From Pochonia chlamydosporia 170 (lineage: Eukaryota; Ascomycota; Sordariomycetes; Hypocreales; Clavicipitaceae): DNA of 64,000 nt. Below are positions 1-10,834 of this stretch, one piece after another. The position numbers were made by a program, and so were the translations under genes. The stretch covers positions 4,650,001 to 4,714,000 of the forward strand of contig NC_035790.1 in the NCBI RefSeq assembly GCF_001653235.2. Direction: 5' to 3'. The stretch's first letter is position 1, and the number at the start of each line of letters is the position of its first letter. Below the pieces are notes generated by a model. The model had not been told where the DNA came from, did not search any database, and saw only the letters and a program-made list of their open reading frames with translations.

Positions 1-41
1 TGTGGTGGTGATGGATTGGAGGTTGATGCTGGGGGTTGCAT
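1..41 (-). CDS. Possible 5' end of a gene leaving the window on the left
   Basis: Reading leftwards from an ATG at 41, the minus strand stays open to the window edge and would encode a Pro/Ser-rich start (Met-Gln-Pro-Pro-Ala-Ser-Thr-Ser-Asn-Pro). Only 13 residues are available, so no family can be named. Such Pro/Ser-rich openings are common in fungal regulatory proteins, but this is weak support. It may equally be untranslated sequence. Confidence 0.22.
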   Translation of the reverse strand, partial: MQPPASTSNPSPP

Positions 42-617
42 CTCGAAATTTGGTGCAGGGGTGTAGAACCGATGATTTGCCGGTGGGAACTGAGTGGTGT
101 GGTGGCGCGCCAATGTTGTGGGCGAGAGCTTGAGCTTGCTACTTGGTCTTAATGGCGGGAATTGTGGCTAGGTGGTGGAGGCCCTTTTATGAGTAGAATA
201 CAAAAGGTAAATGAGAAATATGAGTGGAATTTGTATGTATATAGTGTGAACTACCTAGGTAGTTTTAAATATTTCCATCTTCGTCTGGCTTTGTTCTGAA
301 TTTTGGCCTGTACTTGTCGCACCTACTGAGGCATCTTTGCACACCGTGGCAGATCTAGTTCTGGTGCGATATGGTGCCTGATTACATCGTATCTAAACTG
401 CGAGTGTATTCGGCTCAGATTTACGACTGTCTACTACACAGCCAACAAGGCCATTTCTGCTTCAAAAAGACAAGCTTGTCGCTGATATGGCTGGCAATAT
501 TTCACCACCCTTAGGATTGCACTCTCAACAACCTCATAGAAACCGAAAGAATCTCGTACACATCTACCATCTACCTCATATAGTACACTGTTTTACAAGT
601 ATTACACTGCATTTACA
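42..617. other. Intergenic, 576 nt, with a perfect 16-nt palindrome
   Basis: No gene is supported here. The stretch would be the upstream region of a left-edge gene, if one exists, and the 3' flank of the NDUFAF6-type gene. At 249-264 lies a perfect palindrome centred on ACCTAGGT (AACTACCTAGGTAGTT). Confidence 0.5.
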
Positions 618-1767
618 TTAGATCGTTTGCTTTGACAATGACTGCCATATCCTCCAAGGTAATCGCCAGCCCCCCGTTTTGACGGCAAATGGGTCAAAAT
701 TCGCCTTTTCCAAATTCTCCAAGTAATGACTTGCTGGTATGGCTTCCAGCAGCACTCCAAAACTCTGTCGAATCTCCTTGGCTGTATCGCTCTCCTCCAG
801 ATATACATGCTCGGCTTCTCCCTCATGTTCAAATTCATGACCGGGGTCTTCACCAGCCTTTAGTCGCTTCAGCATCTCCTGAGCCGTTATTACATGATCG
901 TTTGCTCGGGTTGCCACCTTAAAAACAGCATCCTGCAGACCCGGTGCGTTTGGCCCTTGTCGAAACACTTCTTCCTCTTTCACACCCTCTTCAGCCATGA
1001 TGTCGAGCGGAAGCAGTAGCGATGGCTCTCGGGTTACTGGTGCGTCCATGCCGGAAGGAGTTTTGACAGGTTGTCCTGGTGCAGCTAAGACGGGAATGCC
1101 TCGCAGGACAGCAATGATGCCGCAGGCTTTGCCAATGTGGCTCGCTAGGTGATCGATGTGCATTGACCGCAGTGGCATGGACGCCAACGTTGCATACATC
1201 ATGGTTGAGTATGTATTTTCAGCATAATCCTCCAGTGCTGCGAGGTTGGTATACGGGCGGCCATCCATGTACTTTTCTCTCGTCTTGACCAGTCGCGATA
1301 CCCAGAATTTTATAGACTTCTTCGTCGCGTTGCCTGCTCGAGCTTCCAACCCCATGAGAGCTTGGTGTAGTAAGATGCAAATTGGTTCCCGTGGTGGATT
1401 TCCGGCAAAGGTCTTGTCGATGGATTCTTGCCAGAACTTGATGCGCAGAGCACCGATAGCTGGGTTCGATACAATTTCAGGGAGACGAACCAGCTCCAGG
1501 TTGAGTGCCCTGAGAGCAGCGTAGGTGTCTTGAACTGGGGACGGTACGAATCGTCGTATTAGATGCGCATCATAATCACTTGTCCTAGGGAGAAACGTTA
1601 GCAGAAGACTCTCAAGCGACAACGACAAGAGGTGACACCCACTGGAGCTGCCTCAAGCAGTATCCTCTTGCTGATTCCACATCGGCATCGGTCACATATC
1701 CACGACAGTTTGGTTTCGCGTATGCAAGCCTTCGCAGGCCATTGCAGATGACTTGGGGACGGCGCAT
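618..1767 (-). CDS. NADH dehydrogenase (complex I) assembly factor 6-like, squalene/phytoene synthase fold
   Basis: Two exons: 1643-1767 and 618-1584. The intron (1585-1642) has donor GTGGGT, a GCTAAC branch-like site and acceptor CCCTAG. The joined frame gives 363 residues. The ATG at 1767 is chosen because exon 1 encodes the family-typical opening in which a Tyr-Cys-Leu-Arg stretch runs across the junction into Ser-Asp-Tyr-Asp, as in trans-isoprenyl diphosphate synthase-like NDUFAF6 proteins. The frame extending further inside the intron has no ATG. The first ~25 residues are rich in Arg and lack Asp/Glu (MRRPQVICNGLRRLAYAKPN), as expected for mitochondrial import. Family knowledge: NDUFAF6 proteins share the squalene synthase fold but act in complex I biogenesis, not in sterol synthesis. 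The canonical DxxxD metal-binding motifs of true synthases are not evident. It diverges from RAD5 across 479 nt. A catalytic prenyl synthase is the less likely alternative. Confidence 0.85.
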
Positions 1768-2246
1768 CAAGGGTAGCTGGAAAAGGACGGTCGCCGATAG
1801 CCTGGCTTGTGCTGAGGATGAGGTAAAATTATCTCACGGAAGACAATCGCATAGACCAATAATGGGTATTGCATTAGCCATCAATTGGGTCCATTGGATG
1901 GAGTAAAACTATTTTGTCGATGTAATCGAGCTTCCAGTCCCAAAAAAATTACAGTGGGGTGACGTAGCTGGACCTCATGTGGAGGGACATGGAGTCTGTG
2001 CTCAACATTGAACCAGTTGACCTTAAGCATGCTGCCAGCATGGGTGCTGGAAGCCACTAAGACGCGATCACATGACCGCTAACACGCTTCGTCGCGCCTG
2101 CTGTCAGAGTGAACGTCTGGCGCGTCTCCCCACTAATTGATTCATCCCGCCTCAAGAGCTTCAAGTTGACTACTCGTGCTGCCTGGCATACACAACCAGA
2201 GGCGTGCCTATCGACACTTGCGCATTGCCAATGAGTGCTCTGGACC
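1768..2246. promoter_or_regulatory. Divergent promoter region of the NDUFAF6-type gene and RAD5
   Basis: This 479-nt segment separates two start codons pointing away from each other, so it must hold both promoters. I see no convincing TATA box for either gene. Individual elements cannot be assigned from the sequence alone. Confidence 0.5.
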
Positions 2247-5200
2247 ATGGAGTTTGGAGCGTCGCAAGAGCCTCCGCCAAAGAAAAGGAGGTTTTTCAGG
2301 GACACGGGTGAAGAATCCTCTGACCCGATTCACCAGAGTCCCAAACAGAGCTCTTCGCCAACACCAGCCAAGGAAATCTTCAGAGACCCCGACCAAGTTA
2401 AGACGGAACACGATTCACGAATCGTTCTTGCTGAACTTTCCGAAAATGGCACACCAAATGTCAAGTCTGAGTCGTCTCAGCCGACGCCTGTGCAAGATGC
2501 CGATACACCCATGAGCTTCGACAAAGACATGTTCGAAGCCTTCATTGGCGACAAAGTCAGCAACGAAGTACTCAATATCATTCGAGATATTTGTGGCGAC
2601 AACCTTGAAAGAGCTGTTAATATGTATTTCGATGGCACGTACAAAAAATTCCAAACTAAACAGCCATTCGGATCGCTGGCCCAACGGTCAGCCACTTCCC
2701 GAACCACCAACGCAGAACCGAACCAAGAATCTACACCAGCAACTGTATCTCCCTCCCGAGGAACCATGCCACGAAAACGGTACATAGGTGCTTTTGGTGT
2801 AGAAGGCTGGACTACTCGAAGTGGAACCAATATTCTCAAGCATGGTGATGTTATCAAGATCGAGCGCCAGAAAATCCAACCACCACAGCCGCCCAAGATA
2901 AAAAATAAACTGGGTGTTGTCAGTTCACCGTCTCCTAGGCCCAATACAGCGGCTTCAAGAAGAGTCGATGTGATTGTTCGTTTCACTAATCAGTCCGGAA
3001 TGGAAATCGGCCGGTTGGCTAAAGACACGGCGAATTGGGTGTCAACATTGATGGATCAAAATGTGTGCCATTTCGAGGGAAACTGTGTATACTCACCTGA
3101 GAGACTGCGAACCAATGATACCGTGTTCTTGCAGCTGAGGTGCTCACTGCTAAACTCGGCCTTCGATAACCGCAGCTTTAAGCTTGCCGATGACCGACCC
3201 AGCAACTTTTTCGAGCAGAGCGAGACTACGGATGAGAAAGCACTACGGCTCCGTCAGGTTGCATTAGTAAGACTCTTCCAGGAGATCAATCTGCAGCCGA
3301 CCCGAACAAATGCAGCGGCCAAGGATGGCAGGAAGGGTCTGCTTCAGGCCGCTGAAATGGACGAAGAAAAACAACGGGAAGCCAAGAAGGCAGCTGTGCA
3401 AGGCAAAGAACCAGAATCAGCGGCCAATTCGTCCGATACGGAGGAAGGAGAGGAGCTTGAGCAAGATCAGCTGGATGCCCTGTATAAGAAGGCGCAATGC
3501 TTTGACTTCAACACGCCAGAAGCCGAGCCTGCCGACACCTTCGCCATGACTCTGCGGCCTTATCAAAAACAGTCTCTACACTGGTTGATGGCGAAAGAAA
3601 AGGACGAGAGGAGTAATCGAGAACCTTCCATGCATCCGCTCTGGGAAGAGTATGAATGGCCCACAAGAGATGTTGACGATAAAGACTTGCCTGAAGTCCA
3701 CGGGGTGTCCAAATTCTACGTCAACCCATACTCAGGCGACCTCTCTCTAGACTTTCCTGTGCAGGAACAACATTGTCTTGGTGGAATACTTGCTGATGAG
3801 ATGGGGCTGGGAAAGACTATCCAAATGCTCAGCCTAATCCACTCGCACCGATCAGAAGCTGCTGTAGAAGCTCGACTCTCTAACGGAGGTATATCGAGCG
3901 TTAATCAGCTGGCTCGACTAGGTGCCAACTCAGCCAGTGTCATTCCTGCACCGCGCACAACACTAGTGGTAGCGCCGATGTCACTTCTCGCACAATGGAA
4001 GAGCGAAGCAGAAAAGGCGTCCAAGGAAGGTACCATGAAAATTGAGCTTTATTATGGCAATGAGAAAACGAACAATCTGCAAGCAATGTGTGGCAGCTCA
4101 AATATTTCTCAAGCGCCGGATCTTGTTATCACTAGCTATGGTGTCGTGTTGTCCGAGTTCAGTACAATCGCAGCGAAAAATGGTGACAAGTCCTTCCACA
4201 ATGGCTTGTTCTCATTGAATTTCTTTCGAGTCATTCTCGACGAAGCGCATCATATCAAAAATAGATCCTCCAAAACGGCACGAGCTTGCTATGAGGTCTC
4301 TGCCGATCACAGATGGGTGCTCACTGGAACTCCCATTGTCAACAAGCTAGAGGACTTGTTCAGCTTGGTGCGGTTCCTTGGTGTGGAACCGTGGAACAAT
4401 TTTTCTTTCTGGAAAACATTCATCACGGTACCGTTCGAATCTGGTGATTTCATGCGGGCATTAGATGTCGTCCAGACGGTACTCGAGCCACTGGTTATGC
4501 GCAGGACAAAGGACATGAAGACTCCTGACGGCCAACCCCTTGTGCCTCTGCCTCCAAAGCAGGTTGATATTGTTGACGTGGAGCTGTCTAAACCCGAACG
4601 AGATGTTTATGACTACATTTTCAACAAGGCGAAACGAACATTTTCCAAGAATGTTGAGGCGGGAACCGTGATGAAGGCCTTCACCACAATTTTTGCACAG
4701 ATTTTGCGACTGCGACAATCATGCTGCCACCCCATCCTAGTCCGAAATCGAGACATTGTGGCAGACGAAGTAGAAGCTGGTGCTGCGGCAGATGCAGCAT
4801 CTGGCTTGGCGGATGATATGGATTTGGAGACTCTGGTGGCACACTTTACTGCGACGACTGACGAGGCAGCCAAAGACAATTTCACATACGGCGCCAATGC
4901 CCTTGAAGAAATCCGCAATGAATCAGAGAAGGAATGCCCCCTCTGTTTTGACGAGCCAATGAACGACCAGACTGTCACTGGTTGCTGGCACTCTGCATGC
5001 AAAAAGTGTCTGCTGGATTTCATGAAGCACGAAAGTGATCGCGGCGTTGTTCCACGATGTTTCAACTGTCGTGAACCTCTCAGCCAAAGAGACTTGTTCG
5101 AGGTTGTGCGACACGATGACGAAATCGACATACAGTCCAAGCCCAGGATCAGTCTGCAACGCCTAGGCGTGAACCAGTCGTCCGCAAAAGTGGCAGCACT

Positions 5201-5754
5201 CATAACTGAATTACGAGCCCTACGAAAAGAGCGCCCACACATGAAATCCGTGGTGTTCTCCCAATTCACGTCGTTTTTGTCCCTAATCGAACCCGCCTTG
5301 ACACGTAACAACATCAAGTTTCTACGTCTCGATGGCTCCATGGCGCAAAAAGCACGAGCTGCAGTGCTAGAAGAGTTCACCGAAAGGAAAGGTTTTATGA
5401 TTCTTCTCATCAGTCTGCGAGCCGGTGGAGTGGGACTAAATCTCACCAGCGCAGGGCGAGTCTTCATGATGGATCCATGGTGGAGTTTTGCTGTAGAAGC
5501 ACAAGCTATTGATCGTGTGCACAGACTCGGACAAGAAGATGAAGTGGTGATTAAGCGGTTTATTGTGAAGGAGAGTGTGGAAGAGCGCATGTTGCGCGTA
5601 CAGGACAGGAAGAAGTTCATGTCAGTCCCCGTTTGCAACTAAAACTCTCCTGTTACAGCTGCTGACTTGGTGTAGTGCTACGTCTTTGGGTATGATGAGT
5701 GATGAGGAAAAGAAACTGCAGCGCATTGAGGACATAAAGGAGCTGCTTAGCTGA
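2247..5754 (+). CDS. RAD5: DNA repair protein RAD5: HIRAN-SNF2 helicase-RING E3 ligase
   Basis: Two exons: 2247-5620 and 5676-5754, 1150 residues. The ATG at 2247 sits in a strong context (gaccATGG); the frame upstream has only a GTG. Exon 2 restores the conserved C-terminus (KKFIATSLGMMSDEE then LQRIEDIKELL); without splicing translation stops five codons after the donor. Domains: a basic PPPKKRR stretch near the N-terminus that could be nuclear targeting; a UBA/CUE-like helical segment at about 95-135; HIRAN at about 175-315, starting RKRYIGAFGVEGW; a SNF2 ATPase with Walker A DEMGLGKT near 518 and a DEAH box near 664; a C3HC4 RING inserted in the helicase at about 895-940, beginning CPLCFDEP; then helicase C with RAGGVGLNLT and the QAIDRVHRLGQ motif. 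Family knowledge: Rad5 with Ubc13-Mms2 polyubiquitinates PCNA at stalled forks and can reverse forks with its ATPase. All key motifs look intact. Confidence 0.96.
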
Positions 5755-6067
5755 GGCAGCGATGTTTAGACTTGCATGGCATTGTACATGTATTTATACC
5801 AAGTATTGGGCGGCGTTTTGCATGGAACGGCTCATATCGGTTGGGTGGTCGCATGGAGGTACTACTATGCATGTGTTACTAGAGGTGGATCTTGTGTAAC
5901 TTTAGAATCATGAATCGCTGGAATCTTTAATTGAGCGCGTGAAGGTCAAGGAGACACATGTTATGGACTGGGTAGCGAGGAAAGTTATCCAATTCATATC
6001 GCTCTATATCTAGGTGACAAGTCTCTCCTTTTGGGTATTATATATCTTCACTAAATCCATTATTCGT
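5755..6067. other. Convergent 3' spacer between RAD5 and the aldo-keto reductase
   Basis: These 313 nt lie between two converging stop codons and should contain both 3' untranslated regions. No ORF or repeat of note is seen. Confidence 0.5.
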
Positions 6068-7424
6068 TTACTTGATAAGGACCTGCAGAGCGGCATCCTT
6101 CTCCTTGTCATCATTGAAGATGTTGATGTTCCACTTGGGGTTATCTGCGGGGTGGTTAGTGATAACTCTGACAAGTTTGACAAGGACGCAATTAGCGCCT
6201 AAACACTTACAAGTGGTGGGAATGTTGAATCGCTGAGGGGTCTCGCCGAGCTTCTTAAGGTCCTGGATGGCCTGGTCATCAAGCTCAACCTCCTGGAAGT
6301 TCTCACGAATGCGAGATGGAGTAACAGACTTGGGAATGACGGTGTGGTTGCCGAGGACGGACCAGGCAACAATGACCTGGGCAGCAGTAACGGTCTTTCC
6401 TTGGGCGGCACCGAGACGGTCGGCAATAGCCTTGACCTCGGGGGTATTGACGAGCAGAGGGACGTTCCAGCTGTTGTTACCGAAAGCGGAGTACGCAGTG
6501 ATAATGATGTTCTTCTTGGCGCAATATTCGATCAGAGGAAGGTTGGGGATACGAGGGTGACGCTCGATCTGGTTGACAGCAGGGACAACGCCGGTGGCAG
6601 CAATGACTCCCTCAAGCTGGACGCGCGACAGTTGTTAGTGACTTGTTCCGTCGTCTGTGGCCAATAACAGCAGATTTCAAGTACTGATTGAGCCAGGAAA
6701 ATCGACTTACATGCTCGATGCTGAAATTGGAAACTCCGACAGAGCGGGTCTTGGACTTGGGAAGCTCGGTCATGGCTGTATTAACACAAAATACGTTAGC
6801 ACCATATTTCTAATGTAAATGAGTAGCACGGCGCTATTTGATCTCTTACCCTTCCAGGTCTGTGAAATGGTGACGCTGCGGCTGATATCGACCTCAGTGC
6901 CGCTGGCAACCTTGGGGAACTTGTCGTCGCCGGATTTGAAAGCAACAGGCCAGTGGATGAGGTAGAGCTACAGTGGCATGTTAGCAGGTGTTGGGACTCG
7001 CATCGGTCGTCGATTCTAAACAGCCAATTCTTTTTTTCTCGACAGCCAATTTGCTCCCAAATTGAGCAAATGTCATTGGAAGCGGGAAAGTACTCACATC
7101 GAGGTATTCCAGCTGCAGCTCAGCCAGGGTGTCGTCGAGCGCCTTCTCAACATCTGCAGGGTCGTGTTTGTTGTTCCACAGCTTGGAGGTAATGAAGATG
7201 TCTTCACGCTTGAGGCCGGGAATGTCAGCGTAGGCACGCTTAATGCCCTCGCCAACCTCCTTCTGGTTGCCATAAATCTTGGCCAGATCAAGGTGGCGGT
7301 AGCCGGTCTTGAGAGCCTCATAAACACCATTGCCAACCTCGCCAGGAGCAGCTTGCCAGGTGCCATATCCAACCCGAGGGATAGCGTGGCCAGAGTTGAG
7401 GGTGACGGTCTTTCCGAAAGACAT
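6068..7424 (-). CDS. Aldo-keto reductase, glycerol/aldehyde reductase type (NADPH-dependent)
   Basis: Five exons: 7098-7424, 6850-6967, 6711-6775, 6211-6616 and 6068-6144, 330 residues. All four introns have GT donors (GTGAGT, GTAAGA, GTAAGT, GTAAGT) and in-frame AG acceptors. AKR hallmarks are visible: the N-terminal GYGTWQA segment, the [14 protein letters not shown] signature with catalytic Asp and Tyr, the active-site Lys in TSKLW, the active-site His in LIHWPVAF, and the NADPH-binding [14 protein letters not shown] near the C-terminus. The ending with NPKWNINIF resembles fungal Gcy1/GLD-type glycerol dehydrogenases. Expected reaction: reversible NADPH-dependent reduction of aldehydes and ketoses such as glyceraldehyde or dihydroxyacetone. 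The exact substrate cannot be read from sequence. An in-frame ATG at 7527-7529 would add 35 mostly basic residues without acids, a possible mitochondrial presequence; the internal start MSFGKTV fits the family's usual length. Confidence 0.93.
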
Positions 7425-8109
7425 TGTGCTGATGTATCTGTGGTGAATTGAGGCAATTGGAGGTTTTCGAATGTATGAAGAGAAAGTTTTGGTGCGATTG
7501 ACGCAATTGAGTCGTGGAAGTCGAATCATTTAAATGGAGGGGGAACCAGAGCTCGAGTGGGTACGAAGATCGATTCAGGACACTACTTGTTGACGTGCTA
7601 GACTGGTTTCGTTGAAAATGCCGGGCAGACGCCATTGTATCGCCGTAGAAACGCCATCTTTTATTCTGGGTCGTGGATCCAAAGCGCAAAATGCAGGTGT
7701 CATGGTGAATTATTAATGTGGAATCGGAAATAACGTTAACCGCGGGTGGTTTTGATGTTTTGTCGCCGTCGATTCTGGAGATAAATATGAAGATGAAGGC
7801 GTCTTACACTTCGGCAAGTGACTCATTCCATGATATGTGTGAGAGTTGAACCAAAGTATTGATAATCGCATAGACAGACCCATCCCCAAAGTGGTTCTCA
7901 TGGATAGGAAGAACTTATTCAAGGGGACAAAATATCACGGCACCCGCCATCATGGTGGACCAGCAAGTCAAGGGTATCGCGAGTTGGTGGTGTGGACGGC
8001 TGTGGTCCGGCCAAATGGTGGGAGGAAGGAGGGGCGGACATTGCCCCGCTGATGAAACGGGGAGGAGCGATCAACGCAGAAGTGCAGTGAATGACGACTC
8101 GTTCTTCCT

Positions 8110-8345
8110 GACATCTTGGAGGGGCATGGAGGGGCACAAGGGGTACCTGGCAACGAGCAAGCACACGAGGAAGGTGCAACCGCCGGACTTGAAAGAGAAA
8201 ATGACGTCCTACTGCCAAATCCAACACTCGCGCCTCTCCACGACGCCACTACAGCTATCATGGAATACATCTTTCCTGGCATTGAACTAACATTAGATTC
8301 GTTCCGCAAGACACAACAACGTGTCAAATTCTCAGCAGTTTGAAC
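8110..8345 (+). repeat. Possible decayed LINE-type RNase H fragment
   Basis: In the frame read from 8116 the peptide GVPGNEQAHEEGATAGLERE appears. It matches the pattern found at the end of fungal non-LTR retrotransposon RNase H domains, where a GHxGVPGNExAD block is followed by an Ala/Glu-rich helix. The preceding GHKG residues occur in a different frame at about 8130-8142, as if one G were lost at the join. No reverse transcriptase, poly-A tail or target-site duplication is recognisable, so at most this is a short relic; chance similarity is quite possible. Confidence 0.3.
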
Positions 8346-9775
8346 ATGACGTCGACCGCAAGCGCAAGCATCTTTTCGCCTCATCCACAGGCGCCACAGC
8401 GACGACGTGGGGGTTCCAGGAAGGGGCGTAGCCAACCAGTGTCGCCAATCCTCTAGCCCTTGCGTCTCGATGCGAAGTTTGTTCAACACTCGCTTCCATC
8501 CGCTTCGGTCGCTTTTCCATATCTGGGGGCAGTATCCCCTTGGTACATTTGGTGCATGTCACGGACTGCCGTTGATTGAAGGAGCTCAGGAGGACTACCA
8601 GCACCAGCACCAATCAATGCCATTCCCAGCTGCCGTTTGCTTCGTTAAAGAATGCCTCACAGCGAGGCCGTGTGTTCTACAGGGGACAATCGTCAATCGA
8701 CAAGCACACTCACCGGAGGTGCTGAGCCCATCGCACAATGGTGGTAGCAAATACGGTCTGCAATCTGAGCTTGCGGCTGATATGTGGATGCTATGATTTC
8801 AGTGACAGGCCCAACATACCATATTGACCATCTACAACGGCAGGATGTGGATATTGAATTCATCCGTCGGCCAAAATATTAGCCTCAAACTGCAAGCCTG
8901 CGTGTGCAAGTCTTCATGTTTGCCTCGCTCCGTTAGGGTGAGTGTCTGCCGGCTTACAAACCTCCAATATGCACAAACTGGGTCAGCATGGTCTGGGTTC
9001 CATCAGGGTTCCATTCCGGCGCCTCAGCCGCCTGATGGTGGGAGTAACTGGTGCAAGATCGCGTACCTAGGCTGGTGGGTTGGGGGCTGATGCATGTTGG
9101 TTGTCGGCCAATGTCAATGTCAGCATCTTAAATGGGCGGGACGAATGGCCGTTTGTCACCCACAACTGCCCATGTGGCCGCCCTGTCGTGCTACATGCTG
9201 ACTTACAAGGTGAAAGCGGTCTTGAGTCTTGACCGTAGACAATGTTGAGGCTGATTACCAGGAATAGGTGTCGTGACTGGGATAAAGTTTGCACTCGTAT
9301 ATTCGGCCTATCAAATTGAATTTACGAAATCTGCCCGGGACGGCTTTTTAAGGCTGGTGCGGTCTGAGATGGGGCGATCTGGGATCTTATAGAGGTGAAT
9401 ATTCCCCTGTGTTTGAACAAACAAAGTCTTGTATTACGAAAGTGGTCCCCAGCATCATCGTTCTGGTTCTGGAGACGAAGTCAGTTCGAATTCTCATGTA
9501 GAAGCAAGGCATATTGACCAGATCGTCGGTATGGAATATGCAGACTGGGCATGTTCACTCTTTCAGTTGGCGGTTTGCTGTCGGCAAACAACATTGCTTT
9601 CACTCTCATATGACTCTTTGGCCGACGGCGAAGCCCGGTTTCCTCTTGACCGGTACCGTTGAAAGCATGTATTCGGAGAAATCTTCACTCTGGCTTATTT
9701 GTTGGTGCCCAAGTCTTCTCAATTCACTTCTGTTCCCAGGTGCCAGACGCCCAGAATAAGTGAGCATGTCGTGCA

Positions 9776-9781
9776 TATAAG
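9776..9781 (+). promoter_or_regulatory. TATA-like element upstream of the small membrane protein gene
   Basis: TATAAG lies 133 nt before the ATG at 9914 in an otherwise non-AT-rich stretch. It is suitably placed for a core promoter with a 5' leader of roughly 100 nt. Confidence 0.35.
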
Positions 9782-9913
9782 TAGCTCAACATGAGCATCT
9801 CGGAGCTGATAGTTTTCCAACCAAAAGAGCATCTCACGATACAAGAAAAGAATCTTATCTTTATCGTCAACGACAAATAGACAAACTTTACCAAAAACAT
9901 CAAATTGTCTCAC

Positions 9914-10267
9914 ATGGCTCCTTTCCCGTCACATATATCTTACCAGGATTCAACTCGACTGCCCCCAACAACGATGAAGCAACTCCACAGACGTGACGAA
10001 ATGGCCGGCGGCATCGTCGCAATCATCGCCCTAGTAAGCATTGTCATCGCGATATCTCTGGGAGCGTGTGCTTACTACGTGTCTCAGAGTCGCCACGGTC
10101 GACGACAGCGCAACAGAAGAAGATTGTCTTCACGGTCAACAGGGGAGTTTCGCCGTCACCGCCGACGACACAGTCATAGTCCCGGTTCTACTGGGATGCC
10201 GTTGGACACACTGGACCCAAATACGGGTGACATAATCCGCCCGCCAGCGGTACGATTGCAGCACTAG
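9914..10267 (+). CDS. Small single-pass membrane protein, unknown function
   Basis: Single-exon ORF of 117 residues from the ATG in ACATGG at 9914; a second in-frame ATG (MKQLHRRDEMAGG) could also serve. No family is recognised. Layout: a short polar N-terminus of about 30 residues; one hydrophobic segment at about 33-56 (IVAIIALVSIVIAISLGACA); a tyrosine pair at the membrane edge; an Arg-rich juxtamembrane block with several RRR runs; then a Ser/His-rich tail. There is no clear cleavable signal peptide. The basic block next to the membrane span predicts the C-terminus in the cytosol (positive-inside rule, inference). It converges with another gene of the same layout at 10835-11203, 567 nt away. 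Confidence 0.6.
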   Translation: MAPFPSHISYQDSTRLPPTTMKQLHRRDEMAGGIVAIIALVSIVIAISLGACAYYVSQSRHGRRQRNRRRLSSRSTGEFRRHRRRHSHSPGSTGMPLDTLDPNTGDIIRPPAVRLQH

Positions 10268-10834
10268 GGTCAGAGGGTATGCGGATTCAAGTAACATTGA
10301 TCTGGGTTTTGAGAGAGAAGTCAATGAACACTGTGTACATGGTGGGGATATATAGAGCGAGGGTGAGGGATTCATGGAACATCTGTTGGGGGGGGATGGC
10401 TTAACGGAGAGGGTAACCAAGGCATCACAGTTACAGGGATGAATGTTGAAGTGACGGAAGCAAAGGCTATGTTAATAAAGGTTGACGGCACGACTCGCAT
10501 CCTTCCTTGATAAAGGGAAAACAAACATCATACCATTCTCGGTTCGTGTACTCAATAAATCGGTCACTTCATAAACTCATCCAGATTGCAGACTCGCTCA
10601 GCCATCATGCCATCAATCCTATAATACAGATCTACCTAACCAGTCACCAGCGCAACTGCTGTCCTGTCGAACGAATCAAACTTTGGCAAAGTACATGTAA
10701 GCCTTTCATATACAAGAAACGAAACCACCCTTCCAAGCAACCTTGACCCAACAAAATCCAATCTCTCATAGCCAACTCCATTTCATAGTCCCAGTTCACT
10801 CCCTCACATTTAAACAACTCACGACCAATCTCCT
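10268..10834. other. Convergent spacer, 567 nt
   Basis: This lies between the stop codons of two small membrane protein genes and should carry their 3' untranslated regions. An ORF of 79 codons at 10507-10746 has no features and is not called. Confidence 0.45.

Larger units (their letters stand above)
7425..9913. other. Intergenic region, 2.5 kb
   Basis: It contains the promoter of the aldo-keto reductase on its left and that of a small membrane protein on its right. Several ORFs of 60 to 170 codons overlap in different frames with no recognisable domain and no preferred frame, so I treat them as chance. A short RNase H-like peptide near 8120-8200 is listed separately. A TATAAG element lies at 9776-9781. 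Confidence 0.5.

Noticed and set aside
4613..5638. 341-codon open frame antisense to RAD5
   Set aside because: It overlaps the RING and helicase C coding sequence of RAD5 exactly, has no ATG-led domain structure and reflects the codon composition of the opposite strand.
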